A stretch of 64,000 nt of DNA from Nautilus pompilius (Eukaryota; Mollusca; Cephalopoda; Nautilida; Nautilidae), in assembly GCA_018389105.1 (NCBI GenBank), contig JACATO010000332.1, positions 1,439,001 to 1,503,000 on the forward strand, written 5' to 3'. Numbering within the stretch: the stretch's first letter is position 1; each line of letters begins with the position of its first letter. Below the pieces are notes generated by a model. It did no database searches and was not told the origin of the DNA. It saw only the letters and a list, made by a program, of their open reading frames with translations. The position numbers and the translations under genes are program-made. This document shows, piece after piece, positions 12,801-28,200 of the stretch.

Positions 12801-15800
12801 GTTCTAAATATGTTGAAAATAATAATATCACGTTTTTATCATTAACATTAAAAATAAGATGCACACATCAAGAAAAGAATATATTCCAATATGCTGACTT
12901 GCTTAACAATGGTAGAAAGTTATAGTAGCATACTGCACTTCTGCTAGCCATAGTCAAAGTTTGAATCTTTTTTTATACTGGTCCAGCATTAAGAATTCTC
13001 TTACAAGTATGAGATGGAGAAATGTCATAACACACAGAAAGATTTATCCCAAAGCTTTACATTTCATTCATTACACTGCTCTTCCTGTAAGGTGGCCAGA
13101 GGTGCTGAGCAGAGAAACATTTCAATTCCCTGATCACTTCTGTGGGTGCTCATCAGTAGTCATCCATCAGTGAAACCATTCTAAAATTTAAGACACCTTT
13201 ACCCTTGTTCCACAAATAGCTAGAATTAAGATTATTGCTAATTAATTTTGACACACAACTTGTTTAATGCTGTGTCCTCATTATCTTGTGGATTGATGGT
13301 CAATTTAAGCTGTGTATTTATTTACAAATTCTTCTTAAATAAAAAAGAAAATAAAATAAAAATATACATACAGTATGAAGACACTAATTACTCTTATTTG
13401 CTGAACAAAATGAAAATTATTTTTTATTACAAAATTTGGAAGAGAAACATTTTCTCTGTAAACCTTACCAGCAAGTAAAGTAGAATCAAGATGTCTGGAT
13501 AGTTTAAAATAATCTCTATTGATTGTTATTTTATTTATCTGCATCGTTTATCTAAATTTCCATTTTTTTTTTTTGTTTTCTCAGAAAATTATCTTATATT
13601 ATCATAAATATACAGCAAGTGGGATATGAGCATTCCTTGCATAGTAACAGTTATGATTAGCATCCATCATAATAAATCAAGCAAAAATATTGATGACAAA
13701 GTACATGAAAGTTGTTCAGTTATATATATATATCTTCTAATGTATTGTCAGTAAAAGTGGCTTTCTGAATCCAAACTATAACACAACATTTTTCTTTGTT
13801 TTTGCATCCAAAAGCCATCTCTATTATTATTTTAAAATCATTTAAAACATTTTGCTCTAATTGGCCTCTTCCTTTTACTATGAACAAATAGCGTGTGCTT
13901 ACTGTTGACTTCCACTATCGTTTTAAACTTCCTGCAGGTCACCATAAATGGCTCAACTCCAAATGGACCATCTGGATCTATTGTGTAGGATCCATCTGCA
14001 GACACATACTTTGTTTGCAAAATCTTGCAGTTAGGATAGAGATCTTAAAGGAAAAAAAAAAAATAGAAGAGGATAAACAAATTATAAATATTTGCATTAA
14101 AAAAAAAAACAAGAAACAGAACATAAAAGTGCCAATGCTTTTAGGTCGCAAGTTTCTGCTGATTTACTGGAGAAAGCAGGTCGCCTGAGTTGAGTTCCTA
14201 TGCCAAGCCCCTTTTCAGGTAGGAAGATGACTGATGATATAGTACCAAAGAACTACTGTCCAACAATAGTTTTATATATATTTGGTGATACATACGACTA
14301 TCCTTTCCATTGTATATTTATTAAATATTTTCAAAGAAAAAAGATTTTTTTTTTTTTCAATTTTTCTTCAAGCGCCAAACCCCATGCAGCTAGTTGTTAT
14401 ACCATATTTGTATTCACCCTTCATGTCTCAAAGAAAGAAAACTGTGCTAAGGGAGATGACTCATCATTGTTTGTTTTGTTTTACAAACTCTTATTTAAAA
14501 ACAGGTATATATATTTTTTTAATTCTAAGAAAAAAAACTAAAATTATTAGTATAAAAATTCAATTTCATATTTCAAATAATTTGTAATTTATAGTTGATT
14601 TTTAAAATTTCATCTATTAAATTTAAGATTTCATTATTTAATGCCCGCCCGTTGATTTGTTCATCTGTATAGATTCACACTTACCTGTACAGAACACTGA
14701 TAAATAAAAATGTCATTTATATTTTTTGTAAACAATGGTCTTTATTTGATTTATTATAGTTCGTCAACTGTTTACCGTTTGTCACTATTACTTGTTGTTT
14801 TTTGTCTGATTAATTATAGTCAATCCCAAAATATGCTACTATCTTTACAGTACCTAGAATTTTGAATACAAAAAGGCATTAATTTATTTGAGTTATCTCC
14901 CTTGAACTGCTAAAAAAAATAAACACGCACTTTTGGGGAGTTTTGCATGTTAACACATAAATAGAAAGGAAATATTCTTTATAATGCTATAATATTTTTG
15001 TTTTATTTTTTTAACAGAAAAAAGACTAGCATGTGAACAGTTCACATAATGGTTATATAAATACTATTGTCAGGCGATGTGGCTCAGTGGTGAGTGTGTT
15101 GACTTCAGGACCCTAAAGGTCCTGGGGTCAATTCCCGCTGCTGGCACATTGTCGTGACCCCTTGAGCGAGGTACTTTACTGGCATTGCTGCTGGGGAGTG
15201 GCCTGTGTAGGCACTCATACAGAGGAACCAAGGGCGGGGGGACGTTCTATAGCCATGACAGAGGCAAGTCTCCTATGACAAGGAAGAGTCAGAAGAATAA
15301 ATCTCTACTGAAGACCGATGCACTGGGCCGGGGTGTAACGCATCCCACTCTTATGAAAGGAGTGATCGAAGAAGATAAATATTATTAATGGTATATCACA
15401 ATAGAAATGTTTTATTTAAAATTTGTGAGTATTCTTATGAAATAATAAAAAGGCGGATAAATTCATAGTGGTGGACTGTTTAAAAACACAGCTGCTGACA
15501 TTGGCAGCTTGCTAATGCTGTGCATGCACTGGCTGAAAACTATTCAAAGAAAAACAATCTATGAGAAAAATCCACCCTTGAAAAATATGAATTTTCGCAA
15601 GAAGGCTAACATGACTATGTCAGTTCTTTGGTTAAAAAAAAAAAAGGATTTGAAAGGTGATATTAGGGTACAAAAATTAACCCTTTCAATTTTAGACCAG
15701 AAATTTGAAGTTGCGAATGTATAGAAGCACAACAACTATTATGTAGGGCAATTGTTAATATGTCATTGTCTGCGAAAGGCAAGGATGGCAACAGGACAAC

Positions 15801-18800
15801 TTTCAGATACTTGAGATGTGATTATATGAATCAACTGTCATTAAATCCCAGCCTTCCTTTTTTTTTTCTGCAGGTAGAGAAATTTTACGGACACTGATGC
15901 CAAACATGTAAATTTTGATTTGCCTTTTCTGCAGCTAGAGTGAAGAACACTTTTACAAATGATATAATATGTAATTGTTTAAAAGGGACATTTATAAGAG
16001 TTATTATCATCACAATTTGAAAGATTATGTATATTTTAGAAAGTTAAAACAGATGTCAATAAAAGATAAATTGGCTTAATGATTAAGGATTCACTGTCTC
16101 TTGAAATGATATATGTTTCTTGTTGTTTTTAGCCCTTTATGAATAACTTTTAGTAAATTAATAATTAGCTGTCTGAGAACCTAAAAACAAATATTTGATC
16201 CAGTGGACACGGCCTTCCTGTCCATCCCAGCAAAAAGATATTACTTTATATATTTTCAAAATATTGCTTAGTTTCATACCAATAGCTGATGTTGTACAGA
16301 ACCCCAAATGTTCTCATGATTTTTCCTAACCCATATCACAGTATTTAAAAAGCTGTAATACATGTTTTTTTTATAGAATAAAATGTAAATTTACAAATGC
16401 AAACTTTTTTATAGCTGAAACTCCATTAGCCTATGTAATATTGATGAATCTTTGCTTAGCTTTTTTTTTTTTTTTTTAACAAAAAAATGATTTTGAGGAA
16501 ACTTTTAATTCATCAAAAATACTATTTCAAACTGTGGGTATATCTAAAAACCACACTTGTCTGCATGATGTTTTGCCAAGTCTCAGATTCACAAGCAAAT
16601 GTTTATAAATACAGAAAAGTTGGGGGCTTGGGATGGCAAGACGGAAGGTGGTCACCTGGACAGAGGCTTTAAGCCAAAACTGTTTCTACCCTGACAGAGA
16701 TAAAACATCCATAATGCAAATCAAATTTAAACTGTTTTAACGTTATGTGGGCTGTTAGAAAGATGATTTTGCCTACTGTTGCCAGCATATGCTCCAGTAA
16801 ACATAATCTACCATGTTCATCAGCATGGTTAGTTTTCTTACCATAACATGAAAGAGGCCCAACTTGAAACTTGCTTGCTTCACCATAGTGTTCCACAGCA
16901 TGCGTCACCAGGTTCTTTATAGGGAGGAAGTCCTTCGCTGTAATTTTTGATTCATCGTATCTAAAAAATGCCATAAAGCAGACAAAATTTTTTTTTTTTT
17001 TTAATGGAAAACTATCTTCTTGTACTTGAAATTCAGGCAATAAATAATTAAAATATAAACAGATAATTAATACACTTGTCCCCTTAACAAGAAAATTGGA
17101 GTAAAGGGCATTCAGGAAACAGGACGGTATTACTAAAATATCACCAAAGATCTTCAAGTAACATTCATTAAGAGCTGTTTACAAACCTTACATGATGAAG
17201 TTTAAAAAGAAATAATAATTAAAAAACAATTTTTAACATTTTTAAAAGAAACAATAAATATTGCAAAAATCATAAAAATAACTTTTTATTTTTAATACAT
17301 TTATAAAACATTTTTTTAAATTTGTTTGCAAAGTGTTAGATTTGCCTCCCTTAAACCATTTTGTTTTATGCGTATCATCACCATCATCATGTGGCTGGTG
17401 CCAATGTCAGTGCATAAGGCAGAAACTGGAGCTCAACTCTCCCCATGTCACCTGGGCTAGGAATTGGCTATTATACCAAGGTGCGGCAGGCAGCCAAGCA
17501 GAAAGTCCCTATAATAATCCCTATATTTAGTTGCAAGAACCAGTGTCCAATAAATACAGTGAGTGCAGATAGATTTTCAACTTTGTTGTTTTACAAAACC
17601 AGTTGCTCACTCTCATTCTCTCTCTGTACTGATGTCATCTCTCTCTCTCTGTACTGACGTCATCTCTCTGTCTGTACTGATGTCATCTCTCTCTCTCTGT
17701 ACTGACGTCATCTCTCTGTCTGTACTGATGTCATCACTCTCTCTCTCTGTCTGTACTGACGTCATCTCTCTCTCTCTCTGTCTCTCTCTCTCTCTTTGTA
17801 CTGATGTCATCTCTCTTTCTTTCTCTGTACTGACGTCATCACACTCTCTCTCTCTCTGACATCCTTGGCAACTGATTACTAGTAAGTATTTCTTAAAATT
17901 GATCTTGAGTCAAATTAAAGCAGTACTAGTTGTAATTAATGGAAAACAAAACATTTTGCCTGTTGCCATGCTTTTAGCAGACAAACTTTTTAAAACTTAA
18001 TTTGTATCATTTCTAAATAAAAATAATTTCTAAAAGAAAATTTCTTTTTAAAAATTAACTATCTAAAAAGCAAAACTAATTTTCAGTGGCTGATAATTTA
18101 CAAGACTGGTTAAGATCATATTCTGTTTAAAAGGACAGGTAATTGTACTACTGATATATGTTCATGGTCTGGTTTCAGAACTAGAAGATGTAACCCCATT
18201 GTTTAGAAAGTAGAGAATGGAAAAAAATATATATGTACACAGCAGAATCTTCATATATGAAAACCTCAAGGGAACTGACTTAAAAATCGGGATAAGCAAA
18301 GCTGCAGGATAGCAGTATAAAGACCTTGGCAGTTATACCAATTTTTAAATCTCATTAATGATTATTCCTAGACATTTGTTTGAGTGCCCATAATAGATAT
18401 TAGTTGTATGAATTGTACATATGTAGGATCTGAATAACAGAATTACATGGAAGGATATTTTACACCTACTAACATTTTCTATTACAAATACAATGGGATC
18501 AAAATCTGAATTGCTAAATAGAATTGGTGCAAAAATGCCAGTAATTATCTTTTCTTTAACTTCTTTTTGCATACAAGAGCAATGAGGTCTTCAAAGTTAT
18601 CTATACAAAAAAATGTTTGTTCAGAGTTCTCCACCTGTTACTAGAAGTAGCACAAGACTGCAACTCCTCTATACAAGACCACAGCATACCAGGTTCACTG
18701 TCAGTGTTCTTGACTGTGGGATGTACGACATCCAAAATGGCTTCATCAGTCAGCAGCACATTGCTCTCCTTACAAACACTGAAAACTTTGGCATGCATAT

Positions 18801-21800
18801 CTATAGCCATCTCTGATGCAACTGCACACTGATTTCCCACAGTTGAGTAAATGGGGCCTGGTCTCTTCCCATATCAAAGTCTGTGTCTGCCAAGTTTTTC
18901 TTGTTGTGCAGCATGGTGGTAACAGTTTTCTATTGTTTCTCGCTCCAAAAACTTTTCATGCCTTCTTGAACACAATCACAGGATGGACACAATGATTTTT
19001 TCCTTTTTACTGATGATCAGCCAGGGGGGCTGTACAAGCAGTGGATTAAACTTGCTCCTTGTTGGTGTCTGATTGCTGGCCGGTCCATGTGGGTATGCGC
19101 TCTTGAACAATGGCAAAAAACGCTTTGTATTTTGTATTCTATGGTAACTCTAAGAATGCCTGCAAGTATAGTGTGCTGTTTTTTTTTTGCCAAACAAAAC
19201 TTCAGTATATCAAATTGACTGGTTCAGAAATTCATATTATTGTGCATTGTATCTATGGATTTTTTCAACTCAGCCAGAGAGAACAGCTACACCATCTACT
19301 GCAGTGGAGAAGGTCAGCTTGGCTGACATCTACCAAAACTAACACCAAATGTTACAAATAAGTATATTTACTGGGTAGTGGCATCACCGTTATCACAGTT
19401 ACATTTAGCATCCTTTCCACCCGAACATGTCTGTGAAAGACCACAAAGACAGCTGTCTGTATTATTTCCATGCAAAAATGCTCTGTTTTTCCCATCTGGT
19501 CCACTCCATTTGAGCAGCAGTGTTCCATCTAGCAAATAAATTATTTTTAAATGATACATTTCCATTGTTTCTTTGTTTTCCTGTGTTTTTATACTGAGAG
19601 TTTATACGAATATGATTAGCCACAATTTTGGAAGCAAGCACAAATTATCAAAGCAAAATTGTCAACTACATAAATTATAATGAAATTATTGGTTACAACA
19701 ATAAATCTACAAAACAGTACATACATAAGAAAAATACTACAAGCATATTTAACATGTTTTTACTCAAACCTGGTTTCCATAAAAGTAGTCAGTCCTCTTT
19801 GTCACAAAATAAGATGAACCCACCTGGAAACAGTCTACAGACATAAAGCAGCATTAACTTATCCCAAACATTGCAAATCTTGACCATGAGGATGGCCAAA
19901 AGAAATCAACTAAAACCATTACTATTTGCACTTTGAGTTGAAGAGTTGAATGGAAAAGGTAACAAAAATTACTTGGAGCATCCAGCAATAGTATTCATTG
20001 CACATTTAAAAAAATAGCTGAATTTGGTAAAAAAACAAGATAACAGAAAGTTAAATGTATGTGGAAGACAAATATGTTAAGTTTTTGCACAGCTGATGCC
20101 ATCTAAACAAAAATCAGTTCCCCTCACTTCAGGAAAAAGATCTCTAAAACAAAAACGTGCAATACATTACAAATTATTTCATATATTTAAATATATTTTC
20201 TTTATTGGAAAATATTATTTCATCTTTATATTTATCTCACATTTTAGTACATAATATATTTGGGAGAAAAACAAAATAAATTCACTGATGTGCTGGAGCT
20301 CATTTAAAGATCTAGTTGTCATCTTGCTTACTTGAGAAAGAGAATATTCCTGTGAAACTGGCAACACACTGCAGGCATCTGGTTCTTACCTTTCTTGTGT
20401 AGTGGTGCAGCTTTACACTGATATTTAAGATCCTGAGAGCAAATGTAAGAATAGCTGGTCAGTGCTATAAGTTGTTCAAAAGTCACGCTCCTGTATGTCA
20501 AGCCATTTGTTGTAATCTAAAACAAAAAAAAAACAATCAACCACTAAAGATAAAGTTTGGCATCATTTACTGTGGCAGGCGTTAATGTCAGAGGCCTGAG
20601 ACAATGATGGGTGCTGGTAAACGTTTATATGGCAGTGTGCAGATGTTTGCTCAACTTTTAGCACTGATGCCATGCATAATGGTTTTAAAGCAGCTGTGCA
20701 AAGGATACAAAACTGATTTCTGTCTGTTGATAATCTAGCAAATTTTCCCATGATACAATGAGTAATAACAATTTTTTTTTAAATCTGTAAACTAACATTG
20801 CCACAAATTTAAGAAACCCCTTAATTTAAATTTCCTAAAACGAGTAGGAGAGAGCAGGTTGCAGAGTTTAGCTACATGCCTACTATAAACCTTAATCTTT
20901 TGGATGTGAGAGGAAGCCCACACAGATAGATTGTGGAGAGGAGCAAGAAAACACTATGCCAGGAGGTAGTAAACCAAACTGAGCTGATCACAACTGACCG
21001 AGATTCAAACCTGGGCCCTCAGCCCTGCCAATCACTGTGGGGAATCATGCTAGTGTTCTCTGTATCATTCCAATTTCAGTGGACGTAACACTGCCTATGA
21101 TTTAAAGTCAGTAAAGTGTTTGCCAGTTTTCAAAAGCAGATCCAATTGTAATTCTTCCGCCGTCTAAAACATTTCCTTTCTGGCAGAATTTTTTTTATAT
21201 CTGCCATGTTTATTTGAACCAAAATGTGAGAGACAGGCTCCTTGATTCTTCAATATGAGTGAACCATCACTTATCACTAGAAGTCATATATCTAAGGTTC
21301 ACAATGATTCTTCATGATCAGACTTGGCCTAAAATGCTTTACTGAAAGTTGGAATAGAAAGTTGAAGGCATAAATTTTTGCAAGTTTAACTGCTTGTCAA
21401 CCAATCCTTAATACAGGAGAATTAACTAAAACTATTATCAGTTTTTTTGTACTGGTTGTTACAAATTACAATGAGTGTGTATCTGTAAAGGACAGTAGAT
21501 ACCGCAGCAAAACTACGTGAAGTTTGCACACCAAGCAAATACTCGTACGTTTGTTTATTCCAGCAACCAAAGAATTACTACAACAAAGTTACGAATGGAG
21601 ACTGCATATCTGGAGCACAGTAAAGCCAACATTCCAGTGTTTGTGTATTCTGACAACCACAATAGACAGTAGGGATACCTCTACAATGGCCCCAACCAGA
21701 ATCCCAAATAGGATAAGTGATGAAAAGTGACAAGGGAAAACTCATGCAGTTGAACAAGAAGAAAGTGCACCAAATCACCAGTTGCACCTGACCACTAACA

Positions 21801-24800
21801 TGATGGTCATTAGTTTAGCAATTGATTTCATAACATGCAGGAAGAAAATTATCTAATGAAAGTATATTAAAAAAGAAAAGTTAAAATGCATCTTGGATAT
21901 TCAACATATACTTACATTTACTAATTGGTCAGGATAAATAATCGTAATTCCATATGGAGGGAAAAGGATCATTTTGCAATCAGCAAGAAAAGGAGAAAGA
22001 TTTTCTAAATTTAAAATAAAAAAATAAAAAGATATCTCAAATCAATCAATAAATCAACATGTTTAAATGATGTTTGCAATCTAAAATACTTTCTACACAG
22101 TACCAAATAGGTCTTGCAATTATTAAGGGAGATAATCATCTAAAACTGTCTGCACATAGCTGTTCATTTTCTCACTTGCCAAGCATTTAGCTAGGAAAAC
22201 AGAATGGACTGTCAAGGTACTGTGGCTCAACAACATTATACCAAAAACATTTGAAACTGTGATATTTTTCAACTTATACAAATATACATTATCTGATTAA
22301 TTTGGTATGCTATCAAAATAAGCTGATGTTAAGAAATTGTCAAATACCATGTACATTTTTATAACAATTAATTCCTGAAGAACCATGATGCTATCTGTGG
22401 TGATTCAATACTAACTTGTTCATGTTAATGTGTGATGCTAAAGGTATAACCTTACATTGCCCTTAAATGCTTAAAGCTAGGTAATACTAACAACTCCATT
22501 TTAATAAAATTGACAAATTATTGAGATTTTTCTTTCTCATTTAGAGTTTCGATTTTATAAGGAAAAACAAGTCCCAATTTTGTTCACTTGATAGTATTAC
22601 AGTATATTATATAGATCATAACTTTTAACTATTATAACCCATACCTCTGTGAATAACACCTTTAATTAATTCAATCTTTCACCTAGATACAGCTTTTCCA
22701 AACAGGTTTATCCCATGCTTTTGAAATCTACTTTGGTGCTTAAAGGAAATTTTTTTCAAGTATAAGACTACTCTAATCCCTCCTATCTTCTCTGACAAAT
22801 TCTTTCTTAATAGGCATTTCATCCCTCAAGGTAATCCACTATTGCAACATGAAATTAGAAAGGTGAATAAGTCAAGTCTTCTTGCATGGTGACCTAATCT
22901 GGACTAGGAAAGATGTAAAGAAATTCCTACCAGGGTGCCAACTCAGCTTGGAAAATAAGGAAAGAAGAAACTGTTGCCAGGGATGTATGCCAAACTGAGC
23001 AGGTTCCAATTCGATTTTGAGAACTGTTGTAATAGTCAAACTACCACTATGGTGCTAGTTTTCTGCAAGTGTAAAGAACTGAACACACTTTTTTTTTTTA
23101 GTTTCTTTGAGTGCCTCTATGTCTTTACTAACTTAATATTATAATGTAAATACATTTCTAAATAATAAACTTTACCAAAAATTTATTCTAAAGTTAAAAA
23201 AATCTTCAAAAGAAAACTAACAATTATTGCATAAAAGATACAACAGTCTCTCAATAAGATGTTAGTTTATAAGAACTATTGTACTTTTCAAAGAAAAAAA
23301 TTATATTTCATAGAGACTTGTCAACCAACTGTCTGCTACTGTCTCCTTATCTACTTGACAGTTTAGTTTATGATTACTAAGATTAAAAGATTTAAATCAC
23401 TACATCTGTTGCTCATACTTATACCTTCTGGAGCCATCATGTATTTTGAAATGCCGATCATTTAAATACGTGTGTGTGTGTGTTTTCTGTTTCCTTCACA
23501 TAAACATTCACAAACAATAAGAAAACACAAACACTTTTTACATACTTCCTTTGGGTTCTCCAAAATGAACAGGTCCGTCAGGGTCAATATAGTAGCTGTA
23601 CCTTGTGGTGATCCCTAAAAGTCGGTACTTGTGGCATGTTCTCTCAATTCCTGGAAGAATATATATATATATATTTTTTTTTTCTTTTTAAATATACACC
23701 AGAACATCATTGGTTTTTCTTTTTTTTTTAAAAAAAATTCCATCAATAATTAAATAGATTTACCCAACTCGTCGTTTTTTTCTTTGTTCTTGCATCATTA
23801 GGTTTAGTTATTATGGATGGTTTCAAACCGCTCTTAATGACTGTATTGGAACACTGTGCTATTATTTTTGAAGAACTTTCGTTTCTATAACTTGGGTCTT
23901 CTTGAATGTTGGGTTTCATTTTTTTAAAAATCTTTACCATCTCAGGAAGGAGGAGGCGGGGTTAGGTAGACCCCGTCAATCCAAGTCAATCTCCGTAGGA
24001 ACCAAACTAGTCCCTCGACTTTAGCAGTCCAGTAAACCATCATACGATGTTGCATTCTCCATAAAAGAATTAGTTTGTGCTTTACTTTCCCTGTTTCCTG
24101 AATACCAAAAAGATTATTCCATCTCCACTTTTGAGCTAACTTTACCTCTACCATATGCAAAAACAAAACAAAGATAAAAGCGCTAACAGAATTTAAGTTT
24201 CCATAGGTATGGTTAGAAACAAGCATTTATTGCTTGCATTGAGTGAGAAATGGGTGTGCAATTCATTGCGAACCTTTCACAGGCATTTTTGTAGCATAGA
24301 TTCACTAACATGTTTTCCCTTAGACTGCATTCAATCATGAATTTCTGCAAGGTGCTCATTTGTGCCAAAATATTTTAATTAATTTTAATGCATGTCCTAA
24401 TTAGCAGCATAAGCGGGGCAGAAAAACACAAGGAGGTACAAAAATATACCAGTTATAATAGTATGTGAATGCAGCTTAGCTAAAATTGAGAAATTCAGAC
24501 AGATCATATAGTATTCCAGAAATAGAATTCGTTAAATTTCCACTCTGTTGTTATTTATTTGCATCATTAAAGCTTCAACCTATCAATGACCTTATTATAA
24601 AACAAAATAAATTAGCTGGAGAAAGGAAGCGTACAAAGAAGTTGTGTGTGATGTATGACTGGTACAGAAAAGAACAAAACACTTTAAAAGCAAATTATCA
24701 TACCAAACTGAACTCGAGAACATCTCAGTGGGCCAAGGAATGGTTTTCCAAACTTGTTTGGTCCAATGTCGTTAAAGGTCATTGATAATACAGGCAAGTC

Positions 24801-25182
24801 AGATTTGTTAAAGATTAAACCGAAATCCTGTCTTCTCACTCCATCCAGTATCTGGCAGTTACAAAGTGCACTGGTGACATCACAGGAACCCAGAACTCCA
24901 CAAGCACAGGTGTTAAGCATATCATTACCCCCAGGCCAGTAGTTCTGCTGAACTCCTTCTCCATTAATCCAAAAGGAAGAACCATTAGCAAGCAGGCTGG
25001 AATTCTTGAAAAGCAGAATAAGCAAATGTATTTAGTCTGTTATTAAGCAAAGTCTATTTGCTAACAAATCTAACACATTCCTTCAGGATAACATTTAACT
25101 GAAGAAGAAGCATATCTATTAAAGCATACAGAATTTGTTAATAAATCTTAAGTTTTTCCACACAACATTTTGTTATAGCAGA

Positions 25183-25228
<46 letters not shown>

Positions 25229-28200
25229 GGGTCTGTCCAAAAAGAAACGGAACTTTTAACATCTGACAGTCAACTTTTTTTTTATGTTAATACTAATGTT
25301 TTTGGTTATGTTGCTCTCAAAGGAGAGGATAACAAATTAAACTATCCATTACTGTTGGAGAAAACACCCATTAGCTAAAGCTGCCTTGCCATTTTGTAAA
25401 AATTATAGCATGTGGATAGTACAACACAAACCATCCCTGCTATACACAATTTCTGCATGAGTTCTGCTGTAAGCAACTTAACATCTTTTGTTTATGTAGA
25501 GAAGGCTGCATTACATTTATGTGGTATCCTAGCCCTGCTCCGCAGCCATGAGAATCGTTATGGCATCATTTAGACAAAAATGCATGTAAGCATTTCTCAA
25601 CTACTTTATTAATTTTATTGCTATAAAAATAATGGCACCAGGTGATAGAATTCAAGTTACATAAAGAATGTGGCACGAATTGATGAAGATGCTTTAATCA
25701 TAGTAACTTTTAAATTAAGCCAGAAACAATACATATTTGTAGATGATTTTAACATCAAGCCTGCATTTTACAATACCATTATTCAATGAAGGAAAAATAG
25801 TGTCCAGGTGTTTGGTACTTTAATAATGGTGTAACTCTTTCATGCCACAGTTTCCTGGAAGACTTTAAGCAGAACTAAGGTAGGAACACTGATATTAGTT
25901 GCCCTTGATGGAATATGGGTATTTTTTTTGCCAGCAAATAATAAATTACCTTTTCTATTTCATCATCCTCAGGACCAGATCTTTAATTTCAAAAATATTT
26001 TAAGTAGCAAAACAATCTACATTGTTAAAATGGAAAATAAAGTAAAACATGAAACTAAAAGATATGTATTCTGTGCATCAGTAAATATTAGTATAGTACA
26101 TTTTTAGAGGGTTTCCCCCTCTCTATACCGCATAGGCTCAGTCCTAAGAAAACGGTTTTAGGGTTATATTGTTTATTTTTATTTTTAGCAGTTCCTTTGG
26201 AATGGTCATTTCTGTTGGCACACCGACTGTGTAAGTGGCTTGAACCTGCGGATTGCTGTCCAATTTTTAAGTGCGTTTTTTTTTTTTTTTTGGGGGGGTT
26301 TTCTACCAATGATTAAGCCTACAGGAGCACCTGTTGGTAGATGTAAAAATAATTTCTGGAACAATAACTGGTCTTTTAAAGATGAGCTGACTTCATACTT
26401 ATGGATGCTCTGTATGGAGAAGTGGATATTTATGTCTGCTAAAAATTAAAGGAGGTTCCAACAACAGTACTGTTTGTTTACTATCACATACACTATTTTT
26501 GTACGTTCCTTAGCAGGTAATGATTTTGTAGGTTTTGTTTTCAGATGCAGAGCCAGATTTAAATGGAAATTTCCAAAAAAGCAAGCAATTAATACCCAAC
26601 ACTTGGTCGGCTGTTCAGTGAACTATATCCTCCAACGATTAGTTTGCAGCCCTGAATATCTAGGCCAATATATTTTCCATACACCTCTCTTTAAGCTCCA
26701 AACACAGACAAAAATTACAACAGTGGTAAAGATTCGTTGAAAATATACAAAAGAAAACAAAACAGCCATGGTAAGTTTCTGCAGCAGCTCTAAGTTCAGT
26801 TAACAAGATTTATTGTATAGTATAGAGTTCAAGTCACCATCCTGGAGATTTTTATTTACCTGACATTCATAGTTCATCTCTTGTGAACAAAATGTTGAGA
26901 ACTCCATAAGCGCTTTGATTTGGGGGGAGTCGATGTTATACTTCACCCGTATCTCTCCTGGATTTACCAGTGGTTTTTGAAATATACTGAAACATAGGTA
27001 TATATAATATATATTTAAAATATAATTTATACAATACTCTCCAAAATTAAGGAAGAAACCAAATCACTTTAGTTTATTTGATAACAAGCCAAACTATTAC
27101 AGCTTTTTTTTCCAGCAACATTTCAAATAAAATGACACCACATGGTGGAAGTATTTAAAGTGGCAGCCCTTTGCTTTAATAACTGTTTTGCATATATAGA
27201 AAAATTCTTCTTTAAATATCTTTTTCTATTTACTATACATTTCATTTACTAATAGAGAATTCCCAGAGCAATTTTACAGCTGAAATGTTTTGCATTTTCT
27301 TGATTCCGTCTTTAATGACTGACATATAGAACAAAAACCCGTCTTTACGTGATAATGCCATGATTATAAATATCATAGATAATAAATTTTGTACAAATAC
27401 AGCTATTCATCAGCCACTAAAGATGAAGTAAGCACAATCCCAAAAAATGTTATCATAGCCCTGCATTTAAGGAGGAAACCTATCCACGGAATGGTAATTT
27501 GCCCAACCAAAAGACTGGATCAGAAGTGCAGTTCTACACTGACCAAATTTTATATTATAGCAGTTCCAGAAATGTATATATGGAAATGGTTTTCAACAAG
27601 CTTTATCTTATTTTAAGTTATCCTTCCAGATCTCTCCTCACCTGCCATGTGGGACTACAGTGATTCCAAAGTACTTCTCTGAAGTCATGTCACAGTGCAC
27701 CAGAGTATAGTTTAAAGGGCCATCTGGTCCATCAATATCAACTACCTCAGGTCCATCTTTTCTAACACCTTCCTGCCAAGCTTCCCAGCAGTCCCTTGGA
27801 ATATCTGTGCAAAAATGACAAAAATGAAAAATTTTATGCATGTGTGTGTGTGTGTGCGTGCGTGTGCGTGTGCGTAGCCACAGATTCCAAATGTGTTTTA
27901 AAGATTAATTCACAAAGAAAAATTTATTTTGAAAACTGTGGTCAAGGAACAGTACTGATGTGGATGCAAGAAGAAAAAAAAAGATAAACATGAAAATTAA
28001 CACAGATAATGATTATTTCTTATGCTAAAAAATTATTCTAAGGGAAACTCAAATAAATTATAAGCAATGCTTTGTTTTCTTCAATTACATCTAAAAGTAT
28101 TGGACAAATCACAATTAACTTTACCAAGGAAAGACAACTGAAATTATTTTATTTTGTCATTGTCACTCTGTAAACCAAAGTAGCAGAATATCATCATTGT

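Larger units (their letters stand above)
9661..13902 (-). other. Introns within module 4
   Basis: Introns 9661-10583, 10696-11277 and 11373-13902. They are AT-rich throughout except for a patch at about 11480-11760 that is less AT-rich and might be a repeat fragment. No exon-like or transposase-like sequence is recognised. Confidence 0.55.

Noticed and set aside
15071..15150. Genuine tRNA gene
   Set aside because: A and B boxes are present but the sequence cannot form a full cloverleaf with a recognisable anticodon arm, and the SINE core follows directly.
16669..17157. 162-codon minus-strand open frame
   Set aside because: It contains the real 119-nt exon at 16842-16960 and simply reads on through both flanking introns; splice sites and phase match the exon only.
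17563..17859. 98-codon plus-strand and 65-codon minus-strand open frames rich in S-L-S or R-E-R
   Set aside because: They are translations of the CT-rich minisatellite, which has no stops in several frames.
18601..18840. 79-codon minus-strand frame as part of module 3
   Set aside because: It has none of the module motifs; the correct continuation is the exon at 16842-16960, which fits in phase. A pogo/Tigger-like relic was considered but the match is too weak.
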